From: Rheinheimera baltica DSM 14885
GTDB taxonomy: Bacteria > Pseudomonadota > Gammaproteobacteria > Enterobacterales > Alteromonadaceae
DNA: 64,000 nucleotides
Assembly: GCF_000425345.1 (NCBI RefSeq)
Contig: NZ_KE384353.1
Coordinates: forward strand, 34,711 to 98,710
Direction of reading: 5' to 3'
The notes under the pieces are model-generated. The model was given only the letters and a program-made list of their open reading frames with translations. It ran no database searches and was not told the origin of the DNA. The translations under genes and the position numbers were made by a program. Below are positions 29,143-36,947 of the stretch, one piece after another. Position 1 is the stretch's first letter. The number at the start of each line of letters is the position of its first letter.

Positions 29143-29481
29143 TTATTTCGACTTATTTAGCATGGCTTTTAAATCCGCAAACGGGTTATGGGTCGCCGCA
29201 GCCACTTTTTGCTCGGTCGTACCACCGTACAGTACAAATTCATGAAATTTATTGTGTTCATTGTCATGACAATAAATACACAACAGCTCCCAATTGCTGC
29301 CATCGCTGGGGTTATTGCTGTGGTTGTGGTCAATGTGGTGCACGGTTAGTTCGCGTAAATTGGAGTGCACAAACTCACGCGCGCAGCGGCCGCACACCCA
29401 GGGGTAAAGCTTTAATGCCTTGTCACGGTACCCCTGTTCTTGTTGCTGATAGGCCTGTGCACCGCTGCTGGTTTTGCTCAT
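29143..29481 (-). CDS. yajD: YajD-family HNH nuclease
   Basis: The 112-residue protein matches E. coli YajD. It has a zinc-binding pair CGRCAREF, the HNH core LTVHHIDHNHSNNPSDGSNW with the His-His and Asn of the beta-beta-alpha-metal fold, and the second pair CIYCHDNEH. It is a putative endonuclease of unknown target, common and single-copy in gammaproteobacteria. It is convergent with the sigma-factor operon. Confidence 0.92.
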   Translation of the reverse strand: MSKTSSGAQAYQQQEQGYRDKALKLYPWVCGRCAREFVHSNLRELTVHHIDHNHSNNPSDGSNWELLCIYCHDNEHNKFHEFVLYGGTTEQKVAAATHNPFADLKAMLNKSK

Positions 29482-29855
29482 AACTGTCCTGCTTAAAGAA
29501 GGTTTTGCGCTGCTAACATCATAATGTTGCTGCTTTATCCGGTTAAAGCAGAGTTTAACAGCCTTTGCAGGCTGTGCAATGGCAATTATTAGGCAATGGT
29601 TTAACTATAAGCCCCACTGGTGTCGTGTAAAAATAGCCTTAGAAACAGAGTTATATTCTCCTCATTGCATTATGCGCCCACTAGGGGCTGGAGGTTGTAT
29701 TCACATGCTAAAAGGCTGATTCATAGGTTATCTGAAAGGTTTTCTTTATGTCACGGGACTTATGTCTACACACAGCATTTAGGCTGCCAATGCACTAAAG
29801 TTGCAATGATTACTGTCTTCAGTTGAAGATTCATTACATATCGAGAAATGTCTAT
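29482..29855. other. Intergenic region with a hairpin, upstream of catalase operon
   Basis: This is about 370 bases with no convincing gene; a 68-codon + frame at 29620 lacks a ribosome site and family features. CTGCTTTA-N5/6-TAAAGCAG at 29530-29551 forms an 8-bp stem. The rest should carry the yajD promoter (minus strand) and the catalase operon promoter (plus strand). Confidence 0.45.
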
Positions 29856-30837
29856 ATGAAAAAAGTATTTTTTGGCCCTGCTGTTAACGCCGGCTATTGC
29901 TTTGGCAACAGAATCGCCGGCTAAAGTGACAGCACAACAATTTGTCGACTTACAGCAGGGAAACACTGTTTATCCGGGCTTTCGCCGTGCGCATGCTAAA
30001 GGCATGTGTGTTAGTGGCGAGTTTCGTTCAAATGGTCAGTTAAGCGCTTACTCAACCGCTACGGTATTTCAGCGCGGCGTTATGCCGTTTACCGGCCGTT
30101 TATCTATTGCCGGTAACAACCCGACAGCACCAGATTTAAAAGCACCGGTACGCAGTTTAGCGCTTAGTTTTGCTATGAGTAGCACTCAGCAATGGCGGCT
30201 GGCGATGAATACGCCACCGGTGATGGCGGTCGCCGACCCACATACGTTTTATCAGCAAATACAGGCTATTCAGGCCGGGCCTGCAGCAATAAAGCAATTT
30301 TTTGCTGAACACCCTGAAAGTAAAGAGTTTTTGACCTGGGCAGCACAATATGAGGCCAGTGGTAGCTTTGCCTCTGAAACCTATAACAGTATTAATGCTT
30401 TTTACCTGATAAACCCAGATGGCAAGCGCCAGGCTGTGCGCTGGGCTATACAACCAACAGTTGCTGTGGCTGCGACAGATATGCAGGGGGCCAATGCATT
30501 GCAAAACGAAATGGCCAGCCGCGTGCTGGCGGGCAACGTGGTATTTGACTGGGTGTTTACCCTGGCCGATGTGACAGATGATGAAAACAATGCCACCAAA
30601 GCCTGGCCCGACAGCCGGCAAAACATAACCGCAGGCCAGATAGTGATAAACAGCACCAGCGCACAGCTGGAAGGCGGGTGCCATGCCATTAACTTTGACC
30701 CACTGGTGTTGCCAACCGGCATCGAAGCAACGGCTGATCCCATCTTGCGGGCTCGTTCGTCGGCTTATGCCGAGTCTTACCGCCGTCGGGCCACCGAGCA
30801 GTTAACAGGTGCCTTTAAGGAGCCGAAAAATGACTAA
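29856..30837 (+). CDS. SrpA-type catalase-family peroxidase, signal peptide out of frame by one base
   Basis: This is a small (about 320-residue) haem catalase-fold protein of the SrpA family. Markers are VYPGFRRAHAKGMCVSGEF with the distal His, and RSSAYAESYRRRATEQL with the R-x3-Y proximal haem ligand. These proteins are periplasmic peroxidases paired with a cytochrome b. The natural start ATG 29856 reads MKKVFF then leaves frame; the mature frame gives LALLLTPAIALATES only from TTG 29872. Removing one base from either the A6 run (29859-29864) or the T6 run (29868-29873) restores a perfect signal peptide. It is therefore either a phase-variable or mutated gene, or a sequence error. The downstream body is intact. 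Confidence 0.85.
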
Positions 30838-31354
30838 TACCGAACGTTTTTCATTATCAATGCGCTTGTTTCACTGGGGTATGGCAGCATTAATTCTCGC
30901 TATGTTAACGGCCGGTTTGTTAATGGTTGCATCGCTGGACGGCTGGCAGCTAACGGTACTAACCGTGCATAAAGTGTTTGGTGTTATTGCGGTGCTGTTG
31001 GTCAGTGCCCGCTTTATCAACCGGCTTTCCCAGCGCATACCCGCTTTGCCGGACGAGCTAACCCAATGGCAGAAAACTGCGGCACGGTTGTCACATTGGT
31101 TATTGTACGGCTTAATGTTTGCTATGCCGGTTTCTGGCTATCTGATGCAGTACTTTGGCGCCAGGCCCATTGATGTATTTGGCTGGTTTCGGCTACCGGC
31201 GGCACTTAATGTCGATATTCACAACTATGCTTTGTTTCGTGAATTGCATTCTTTGTTAGCCATTGCGCTAATTGGCATTGTGATGTTGCATATTAGCGCC
31301 GCTTTGCATCATCACTTTATTCGCAAAGACAAGGTATTAAAAAGTATGTTGTAG
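30830..31354 (+). CDS. Cytochrome b561-family protein
   Basis: The 174-residue protein has four helices. Haem-ligand histidines lie in MRLFHWGMAALI, TVHKVFGVIAVL, LSHWLLYGLMFAMPVSGY and the final LHSLLAIALIGIVMLHISA. The ATG at 30830 follows AAGGAG and overlaps the catalase stop, so the two are co-translated. The catalase/cytochrome b561 pair is a common unit, in which the cytochrome may pass quinol electrons to the periplasmic peroxidase. The longer frame from 30809 is not used because of this coupling. Confidence 0.9.
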   Translation: MTNTERFSLSMRLFHWGMAALILAMLTAGLLMVASLDGWQLTVLTVHKVFGVIAVLLVSARFINRLSQRIPALPDELTQWQKTAARLSHWLLYGLMFAMPVSGYLMQYFGARPIDVFGWFRLPAALNVDIHNYALFRELHSLLAIALIGIVMLHISAALHHHFIRKDKVLKSML

Positions 31355-31410
31355 ATAACCTAGCCAGAGTTGTTTGGGCTGGTATGCCTGTCTCTGGTTT
31401 GTATTACCCA

Positions 31411-31427
31411 GGGCGCATTGTGCGCCC
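31411..31427. terminator. Terminator between cytochrome b and EF-hand gene
   Basis: GGGCGCA-TTG-TGCGCCC is a 7-bp GC-rich perfect stem at the convergent junction, followed by TTGTTG. Similar GGGCGCA/TGCGCCC stems recur near 35.97 kb. Confidence 0.7.
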
Positions 31428-31449
31428 TTGTTGCGACATCACGGTGTTA

Positions 31450-31704
31450 TTAATATTCCCACCAACAATCTTGCCACCATGTTAGAAACTCAGCAAAATC
31501 GATAAAGCCGTCATTGTTTGTGTCGATAAGTTTAAAGCCTTCATCCACATGACTCACTTTGGTTTTAGGCGCCAGAGCCGTAAGTAACTCGATAAACTCG
31601 GCTATATCAATTTGGCCATTGCCATCGCGGTCAAAAAAATCGAAGTCGCTTTTTATTGCCGCTAATTGTTGTTCAGATAACGTTTCTTTATTCACTTGTA
31701 TCAC
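31450..31704 (-). CDS. Two-EF-hand calcium-binding protein
   Basis: The 84-residue protein has two canonical EF-hand loops: DRDGNGQIDIAE and DTNNDGFIDFAE. Each has acidic or oxygen residues at positions 1, 3, 5 and 12, and Gly at 6. No signal peptide is visible, so it is a small calmodulin-like cytosolic Ca2+-binding protein of unknown partner. Such proteins are scattered in marine gammaproteobacteria. It sits alone between terminators. Confidence 0.88.
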   Translation of the reverse strand: MIQVNKETLSEQQLAAIKSDFDFFDRDGNGQIDIAEFIELLTALAPKTKVSHVDEGFKLIDTNNDGFIDFAEFLTWWQDCWWEY

Positions 31705-31942
31705 CTTGTATACTAATCAGAACCAGCGTGAGTGTACTTGGCTTAAAAATGTCTGTCTATGTTGGTGCCTACACGTTTGTTTGTAAAAGACGAATTCGTG
31801 CAGTTAGATCGGGCAGTGTTATCTGGTTTGGGGCAATTTATACCGCTGTTTGGCTGGTTTAAGTTTTTTACTTTCAATGGTTATAATATTACGCGTACGG
31901 ACATCAACCTAATAGGACGTAATAAGAAAGCAATAAGCCAAG
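31705..31942. other. Non-coding or decayed region
   Basis: There are open frames on the + strand, including a 67-codon one from 31759 (MLVPTRLFVKDEFVQLDR). They lack a ribosome site or recognisable family and overlap one another. I treat the stretch as the EF-hand gene promoter plus decayed sequence upstream of the HutD-like remnant. Confidence 0.35.
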
Positions 31943-32164
31943 TTGCAAGTATTTACGATTAGCTTAGCTGTGCAGACGTTGCCATTGAGTTCGCAAACCG
32001 TGGTCTACGTGGCAAGTGGTACCGTTGATGCTGAAGTAGGTGTTAAGCGCGTTAGCCTGCAAGAGCAGCATACGCTTAGCTTGAGTAATGAAACCGGAAG
32101 CGTGCAGCTTAGTAGCGCCGATAGCGCGCAGGTTATTTTTATCCGCTTGTCGGTAAATGAATAG
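31943..32164 (+). pseudogene. Possible HutD/Ves-family remnant (C-terminal part only)
   Basis: The open frame reads VVYVASGTVDAEVGVKRVSL, then LQEQHTLSLSNETGSVQL and AQVIFIRLSVNE. This alternation of short strands resembles the C-terminal cupin half of HutD/Ves proteins (about 190 residues). Only about 73 residues remain, starting at a TTG after an in-frame TAA at 31934, and no N-terminal half is found in the other frames upstream. It is more likely a decayed gene than a functional one. The resemblance is weak and from memory. Confidence 0.3.
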
Positions 32165-32185
32165 GCATTAAAAAAGAGGTCAATT

Positions 32186-32221
32186 ATGCAGCCTGCATCA
32201 ATAAAAGCTGAAATCAGCTAG
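32186..32221 (+). CDS. 11-residue leader frame overlapping the next gene's start
   Basis: ATG at 32186 follows a good ribosome site (AGAGGT) and encodes MQPASIKAEIS. Its TAG stop shares its last base with the GTG start of the downstream gene. This could couple translation of the Sel1-like protein, whose own GTG has no clear ribosome site. It could also be chance. Confidence 0.35.
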   Translation: MQPASIKAEIS

Positions 32222-33165
32222 TGAAAGCGCTCATTACACTTATTTTGCTAATAGCTGTGGTTGCTTTATGGCTGGCGAGCAACTATAACCGCACAGCGCT
32301 GTTTAATGCTGAAATTGTTAAACCGCATTTAGTGCAAGACAACCTTATTGAGCCGCCGACTAAACATATCACGGCGGATCACGATACATTTAACAACGAC
32401 AAATCTGTTGTATCCCCTGCGGAGAATGATAGCCAACTGGTGATTATGACAAGACCAGACTGGAGCCTGGATAATAATCTGTTGTCCCACTTTAATCGTT
32501 TAGAACTGGCTGCACAGCAGGGCGACACTACAGCAGCCTATGTGTTGGGAATGAACCTGCGCAATTGTTACTTTGTACCGCATGATGACGCCGAACTGGC
32601 TGAGCGACTGCAGCAGGCTTACCAATTTAACGATAATGGTGAGGCCGCTGCCGAAAATACAGAGCGCTATGAATTTTGCTTGGGTGTTGATAAACAGCAA
32701 CGTAACCAGTTTTATGCTTATCTGGAAATGGCTGCAAGCAACGGCTTTGTGCCCGCACAAGAAGCAGTAGCGTTAATAACACCAGAGCAATATATGCATG
32801 CAGCGGGTTATGCCAAGCTTGAAAGAAACGCTTATGTCGCTAAGCGTATTGGCTATGTTCAACAGCAAGTCGACTTTTTATTGTCTGCAGCGCAGCATGG
32901 AAGTATTAAAGCGCTGATAAAATTGTCGCAACTACATTATGCTCAAACTGTTGGTAAAGATGGCCGCTTACAAGCCTATGCGTTTAACCAGATGATTATG
33001 GAGCTCACCGATGATACTGATCTTTACAACCGCTACAACTGGTTTCAGCAACGCGCGTTGCCAGAGTTTACAGCCGAGGAAGTTGAACAGGCAACGGCGA
33101 TATCAGAGCAGTGGTTAAACACGATACAAGCCAATGGTACGCTTTATTTACACAACCAGGAATAA
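32221..33165 (+). CDS. Membrane-anchored Sel1/TPR-like protein, function unknown
   Basis: The 314-residue protein has one N-terminal helix (MKALITLILLIAVVALWLAS) and then a soluble, probably periplasmic region. Helical repeats such as LAAQQGDTTAAYVLGMNLRN, MAASNGFVPAQEAVAL and AAQHGSIKALIKLSQLHYA have the A-x-x-G-x-x-x-A pattern of Sel1-like repeats. I do not recognise a specific family. The start is a GTG overlapped by an 11-codon leader. A lipase gene follows 45 bp downstream. Confidence 0.7.
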   Translation: MKALITLILLIAVVALWLASNYNRTALFNAEIVKPHLVQDNLIEPPTKHITADHDTFNNDKSVVSPAENDSQLVIMTRPDWSLDNNLLSHFNRLELAAQQGDTTAAYVLGMNLRNCYFVPHDDAELAERLQQAYQFNDNGEAAAENTERYEFCLGVDKQQRNQFYAYLEMAASNGFVPAQEAVALITPEQYMHAAGYAKLERNAYVAKRIGYVQQQVDFLLSAAQHGSIKALIKLSQLHYAQTVGKDGRLQAYAFNQMIMELTDDTDLYNRYNWFQQRALPEFTAEEVEQATAISEQWLNTIQANGTLYLHNQE

Positions 33166-33210
33166 GCCAAGCGTTAACCTTGCTCAGCTTTTGACAACTT
33201 AAGGAATAGC

Positions 33211-33963
33211 ATGCGAGTAATACTGTCAGCCTTTTTGCTGCTGATGTCATTTAACACAGTAGCTAAAGACTGCGTTGTGTTATTGCATGGCTTGGCAAGC
33301 AGCGCTAGTGCATTGGAAACCATGCAGCAGGCACTTGATGCAGCGGGCTACCATAGCGTGAATGTCGATTACCCCTCACGCGAGCATGCCATTGAAGTTT
33401 TAGCACCAATGGCTATTGCGCCAGCCCTTGCACAGTGTCGCGCAAAGCAAAGCCGTGTTATTCATTTTGTTACCCATTCTATGGGCGGTATTTTGCTTCG
33501 CCAGTATACGCGATATAACGTTATTGCCGATTTAGGCCGGGTAGTAATGATGGGGCCGCCCAATCAGGGCAGCCAGGTGGTCGATAATTTAAAAGATGTA
33601 CCAGGTTTTGAAGCGTTTAATGGCCCGGCTGGTATGCAGCTTGGTACCGGCGCGCAAGATATCCCCAAGCAATTGGGGCCGGTAAGTTTCGAATTGGGGG
33701 TTATTGCCGGCACCAGCTCTATCAACCTAATACTATCAACGTTTTTGCCTAACCCGGATGATGGCAAGGTGTCGGTTGAAAACACCAAAGTAGAAGGCAT
33801 GTGTGCACTGGTGACGGTGGATATATCGCACCCGTTTTTGATGAAACGGCAACAGGTTATTGACCAGGTGCTACATTTTTTAAGCAGCGGTAGCTTTTTC
33901 GGCGACAACGCACAGCAGTTTGCTTGTCCTGCGCAGATAAAGCTTAAAACGAGTACGGTTTAA
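33211..33963 (+). CDS. Secreted alpha/beta-hydrolase (lipase-like)
   Basis: The 250-residue protein has a signal peptide (MRVILSAFLLLMSFNTVAK). The oxyanion loop is VVLLHGLASSAS, and the nucleophile elbow THSMGG has catalytic Ser90. The fold resembles PGAP1-like or small bacterial triacylglycerol lipases, and the C-terminal SHPFLMKRQQVIDQV supplies the catalytic His. It is probably periplasmic or surface-exposed. The substrate (acylglycerol or other ester) is unknown. Confidence 0.88.
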   Translation: MRVILSAFLLLMSFNTVAKDCVVLLHGLASSASALETMQQALDAAGYHSVNVDYPSREHAIEVLAPMAIAPALAQCRAKQSRVIHFVTHSMGGILLRQYTRYNVIADLGRVVMMGPPNQGSQVVDNLKDVPGFEAFNGPAGMQLGTGAQDIPKQLGPVSFELGVIAGTSSINLILSTFLPNPDDGKVSVENTKVEGMCALVTVDISHPFLMKRQQVIDQVLHFLSSGSFFGDNAQQFACPAQIKLKTSTV

Positions 33964-34009
33964 ATTCTTTAGTAAATTTAATCGGCTGTTCGCAGGTTAT
34001 ATAATGGTT

Positions 34010-34591
34010 CTATTTTTTGTTTTTTCTTTTTAACTCAGCCACCAAGGTTTTTTCTTCTTCAACTAGCCGTTGCTTAATTACCCAAAGTTTTTGCTGGTAC
34101 GCCAGCATGGCTGCAAACTTATCACTGTGGACGAGTATGCAAAAGATACTACCTATCACTACGGGCAGCGCCAGAAAGACTTTTTCAGGCAATTGTCCGG
34201 AATAGGTTGGTATTTCAAGAAAAAAAAAGCCAAATATCGATATCAGAGTGCAAACAAGCGCAAACTTTTTAAAATAGGCTAAATGGTCCTTCTTACCCAT
34301 GACCATATCCTGAAATGGAAAGGTGTAAGCCAAAACCACAAATGCAGCAACCGGAATCAATATGAAAAAATAGTGTTCAACCACGTTTACTGCATTGGCT
34401 AAACCAATAATGCTTATTAGGAAATAAAAAAAGTACAGTGCTGCAGCACAGCTTGACATCATGCCTGTTATACCTGCAGGCATGCCATGACTTAGGAAAT
34501 GGGGGGCAAACAAGCGGATATACTCCGGCCCGAGCTCGTGTTTTACCGTTTCAACCAGACGGTGTTGTAATTGGCTGTGTCGGTTAATCAT
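34010..34591 (-). CDS. Four-helix membrane protein, unknown
   Basis: The 193-residue protein has a soluble N-terminus with VETVKHELGPEYIRLFAPHFLSHG (in parts), about five hydrophobic segments, and a charged coiled-coil tail (RLVEEEKTLVAELKRKNKK). Its start codon shares a base with the stop of the upstream gene (TAATG), so both are co-translated. I recognise no family. Confidence 0.65.
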   Translation of the reverse strand: MINRHSQLQHRLVETVKHELGPEYIRLFAPHFLSHGMPAGITGMMSSCAAALYFFYFLISIIGLANAVNVVEHYFFILIPVAAFVVLAYTFPFQDMVMGKKDHLAYFKKFALVCTLISIFGFFFLEIPTYSGQLPEKVFLALPVVIGSIFCILVHSDKFAAMLAYQQKLWVIKQRLVEEEKTLVAELKRKNKK

Positions 34592-34947
34592 TATTGCTCC
34601 GCATCTGTCGACGTATAAACGCCTACAGCCAGATATTTAATGCTGCCACCAGTGGCGCTTCCACCGAAATTGAGTATGCCAGCGACGGCATCTTTAATCC
34701 GCACCCTTAACGCATCATTTATTTGTATTTGTTGATAACGCTTAGGGTACATGTTGGCATTGATCATACGTTTTAATGCGTTATTTGAATGTGCTAAGGC
34801 CGGATGGTTTAGTTTTACAATTTCCAGTGTCAACCTTTTACGCTCATGCCGGTTGAGGTTGTGCAAAAATTTATCCGGGCTAATACCACTGGCTTTTTTC
34901 AGATGATGGTAATTCTTTATCAAGCTGGCACCAGAATGCAACGCCAT
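34591..34947 (-). CDS. Small basic protein, unknown, paired with membrane protein
   Basis: The 118-residue protein is rich in Lys, Arg, His and Asn (LNRHERKRLTLEIVKLNHPA), with a Gly-rich C-terminal stretch (VAGILNFGGSATGGSIKYLAVGV). No signal peptide is seen. It is translationally coupled to the downstream membrane protein by TAATG. No known family is recognised; a partner or regulatory role is an inference. Confidence 0.55.
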   Translation of the reverse strand: MALHSGASLIKNYHHLKKASGISPDKFLHNLNRHERKRLTLEIVKLNHPALAHSNNALKRMINANMYPKRYQQIQINDALRVRIKDAVAGILNFGGSATGGSIKYLAVGVYTSTDAEQ

Positions 34948-35265
34948 ACCAACAGAAATAGTATCCAGCGCCAGCGTACTGTATTTATACCAATCCTTGT
35001 CATAAAGCGCTTTGCTTGCGTTTTAACTCTTGATTTCGATACAGCGAAGGGAGTAATGCAGATTGCATGAGTAACATCCTTATTAGGTTTTGATTTTAGC
35101 ATCTCAAAGATCCTATAAGAGAAATGATTTAATGTAAATTAAATGATTCATTGATGTATAATTTGTTTCAGACTGAAGCGCTGGTTACACAGGCAAAGTC
35201 AGCCTGAAATATTTTGGCTAGGCATTAACGTAAATCTGTAAATTTCAATCGGAGCAGGAGGGGCC
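34948..35265. other. Intergenic region with AT-rich promoters and an imperfect dyad
   Basis: These 318 bases hold no convincing gene; a 60-codon minus frame at 34920-35102 overlaps the neighbouring start and looks spurious. An AT-rich block (about 35120-35170) probably holds the promoter of the next gene. TTTCAGACTG at about 35166 and CAGCCTGAAA at about 35201 form an imperfect inverted repeat. Confidence 0.4.
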
Positions 35266-35892
35266 TTGCAGCAAAGAACTAAAGCCATACTTTCAGGGAT
35301 AGGCTTGGCTATTTTTTCCATATTGATGATTGGCCTGATGCTCTGGCTTTTTTCGTTGCAACTCGAAAGCCAGCTTGAAGCCATTTATAGCGGCAGACAA
35401 CTTATCGTTATAAGTGGATCTGATGCTTATGCTCCAGGTATAGTAGTGTTTCTTGTGCTAATGCTGCTATTTAGTATTAGATCTACATTCTACTTAATTC
35501 GCAGCAAACAACCCTCAGTAAAAGGCCAACGGTTCGTCAAGGCGTTTTCGACAGCAATGCTGGTAAGCTTTGCTTTTGTTTTTATTTTTAAGTATCTGAT
35601 TAATAGCTATTTTGAGTCTAAAATTGTTGATGTGGGGTATCAACCTTGCCCCGCAACCACCTTGATGTTCACCCGCGTTACTTACAGTGCCTGGACATTA
35701 AATCCTGCCTTGTGTTTCGACGCTGACGTTAAGCGAATTGTGCAGCGTGGTGTCTGGGATGAGTCAAAACAAGTTGAGCAAATGCTGCAGCAAAGGGAAA
35801 GGCAGCAGGAAGCACGACGCCAGTTTTTACTACAGGAAGAGAAAATAAAACAGCAGCGTGCGCAACGAGCCGCAGAAGCAGAGCAGAATTAG
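35266..35892 (+). CDS. Membrane protein, DUF1240-like, with charged C-terminal coil
   Basis: The 208-residue protein has three hydrophobic segments (about 8-30, 55-75, 90-112), then a periplasmic part with GYQPCPATTLMFTRV and NPALCFD. This two-Cys arrangement recalls DUF1240 proteins of enteric bacteria. It ends in a Gln/Arg/Glu-rich helix (QQRERQQEARRQF). The start is a TTG, supported by a very strong ribosome site (AGGAGGGG) 4 bases before it. Function is unknown. Confidence 0.65.
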   Translation: MQQRTKAILSGIGLAIFSILMIGLMLWLFSLQLESQLEAIYSGRQLIVISGSDAYAPGIVVFLVLMLLFSIRSTFYLIRSKQPSVKGQRFVKAFSTAMLVSFAFVFIFKYLINSYFESKIVDVGYQPCPATTLMFTRVTYSAWTLNPALCFDADVKRIVQRGVWDESKQVEQMLQQRERQQEARRQFLLQEEKIKQQRAQRAAEAEQN

Positions 35893-35953
35893 TGCGGTTT
35901 GGTAATCTATACTGAGACGCATCAGTGTGCTGCGCACTAAACTTTCCGGTACA

Positions 35954-36012
35954 CCAACACCTCATAAGGGCGCAATATTGCGCCCTTAGTTTTTGCAGCA
36001 AACAAAGTCCTA
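35954..36012. repeat. Palindromic repeat copy 1, upstream of toxin-antitoxin pair
   Basis: This is a 22-base perfect palindrome (35966-35987; core GGGCGCAATATTGCGCCC), then TTAGTTTTTGCAGCAAACAA. A second copy with the same order (GC-rich palindrome, T5, G-AGCAAA-AAAG) lies just after the antitoxin gene at 36814-36872. The two flank the toxin-antitoxin cassette. Each could be a terminator or a mobile-cassette boundary. Confidence 0.65.
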
Positions 36013-36147
36013 GCTTGGTTAATTTTTTCAGAAAATGCCAATAGATATATGCCACAACACAATCGTATCTCTTGAAAAATTGCTAATTTTCTAAGGTTGG
36101 CTAAGGTTAATAAAAAGTTAATAATATTCGCTGGCAACATGCTTGCG

Positions 36148-36195
36148 TTTACAATAGTCGCTTTTAACACAAGATAATCTTGCAATGAGTATCTT
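36148..36195 (+). promoter_or_regulatory. Toxin-antitoxin promoter and candidate operator
   Basis: TTTACA (36148-36153) is followed after 17-19 bases by AAGATA/GATAAT, a usable promoter. AAGATA (36171-36176) and TATCTT (36190-36195) form a dyad over the -10 region, a typical place for antitoxin autorepression. AAGGG lies 7 bases before the GTG start. Confidence 0.5.
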
Positions 36196-36207
36196 AAGGG
36201 ATACAAT

Positions 36208-36510
36208 GTGATGATAAAGAAAATTAAAGCAACTGAGCAGTTCAGTCACTGGCTGGATAGCTTAAAAGATATTCAGGGCAGAGCACGCATTCAAGCCCGT
36301 ATACAGCGCTTGGCGTCTGGTAACCCTGGTGTTTATCGTAATTTAAAGCCTGGTTTGTCAGAGCTGAAAATTGATGTTGGGCCAGGGTACAGGGTGTATT
36401 ACACGCAGCGGCACAATGTGCTGATCATTCTGTTGTGTGGCGGTGATAAAGCGAGCCAGCGTACTGATATCGAATTAGCGTATCAATTAGTAAACAACCT
36501 TGAGGTGTAA
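36208..36510 (+). CDS. RelE/ParE-superfamily toxin (HI1419/HigB-like)
   Basis: The 100-residue protein belongs to the addiction-module killer family typified by H. influenzae HI1419. Markers are FSHWLDSLKDIQGRARIQAR, the basic core NPGVYRNLKPGLSELKIDVG, GYRVYYTQ and a C-terminal LLCGGDKASQ. Family members act as ribosome-dependent mRNA endonucleases or related toxins. The start could be GTG 36208 or the adjacent ATG 36211. The toxin gene precedes the antitoxin, as is usual for HigBA-like systems, with 1 bp between the stop and the antitoxin ATG. Confidence 0.92.
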   Translation: MMIKKIKATEQFSHWLDSLKDIQGRARIQARIQRLASGNPGVYRNLKPGLSELKIDVGPGYRVYYTQRHNVLIILLCGGDKASQRTDIELAYQLVNNLEV

Positions 36511-36511
36511 T

Positions 36512-36805
36512 ATGAGCATAAAACTGCAAGATTACGATGTAGCAGAGCATCTGCGTACACCAGAGGAAATGGCGGCGTACCTTGAAGCCTCTATTGCTGA
36601 ATGCGATGGTGATGCCAGCTTTGTTGCTAAAGCATTGGGGGATATTGCCCGTGCCAAAGGCATGGCAACCTTATCGCGCGACACCGGCCTAGGTCGCGAG
36701 AGTTTATACAAAGCCTTGTCTGCAGACGGTAACCCGCAGTTAAGCACAGTACTGAAAGTTGCCAAAGCACTTGGCTTGCAATTCAGCGTAAAGCCAGCGG
36801 CATAG
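36512..36805 (+). CDS. HigA/HI1420-type antitoxin (helix-turn-helix)
   Basis: The 97-residue protein is the addiction-module antidote with an HTH (about 50-90: GMATLSRDTGLGRESLYKAL and PQLSTVLKVAKALGLQ). Its N-terminus YDVAEHLRTPEEMAAYLEA is typical of HI1420 family antitoxins. The ATG at 36512 follows GAGGTG and sits 1 bp after the toxin stop. It should neutralise the toxin and autorepress the operon through the dyad upstream of the toxin gene. Confidence 0.92.
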   Translation: MSIKLQDYDVAEHLRTPEEMAAYLEASIAECDGDASFVAKALGDIARAKGMATLSRDTGLGRESLYKALSADGNPQLSTVLKVAKALGLQFSVKPAA

Positions 36806-36813
36806 CCGCCACG

Positions 36814-36872
36814 CCAAAACAACCTAGGGGGCGCATTATTGCGGCCTTTATTTTTGTAGCAAATAAAGCCTT
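36814..36872. repeat. Palindromic repeat copy 2, downstream of toxin-antitoxin pair
   Basis: It has the same plan as copy 1 at 35954-36012. GGGGGCGCATTATTGCGGCC is an imperfect palindrome followed by TTTATTTTTGTAGCAAATAA and AGCC. The two copies are similar through the palindrome, the T-run and the G-AGCAAA-AAAG segment. It could also act as the antitoxin terminator. Confidence 0.6.
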
Positions 36873-36947
36873 GACCAATATAGCCATTCGCCTGATATGG
36901 CATCAGAGGTTAAAACGTAATTAATTGTCTCAACGTTACTTTGGCGT

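Noticed and set aside
30157..30684. 175-codon frame antisense to the catalase
   Set aside because: Antisense shadow; Cys/His-rich random-looking translation with no domain.
31759..31962. 67-codon + frame MLVPTRLFVKDEF
   Set aside because: No ribosome site or family match; overlaps other frames in a decayed region.
34920..35102. 60-codon minus-strand frame
   Set aside because: Overlaps the start of the 118-residue protein gene and shows no protein-like pattern.
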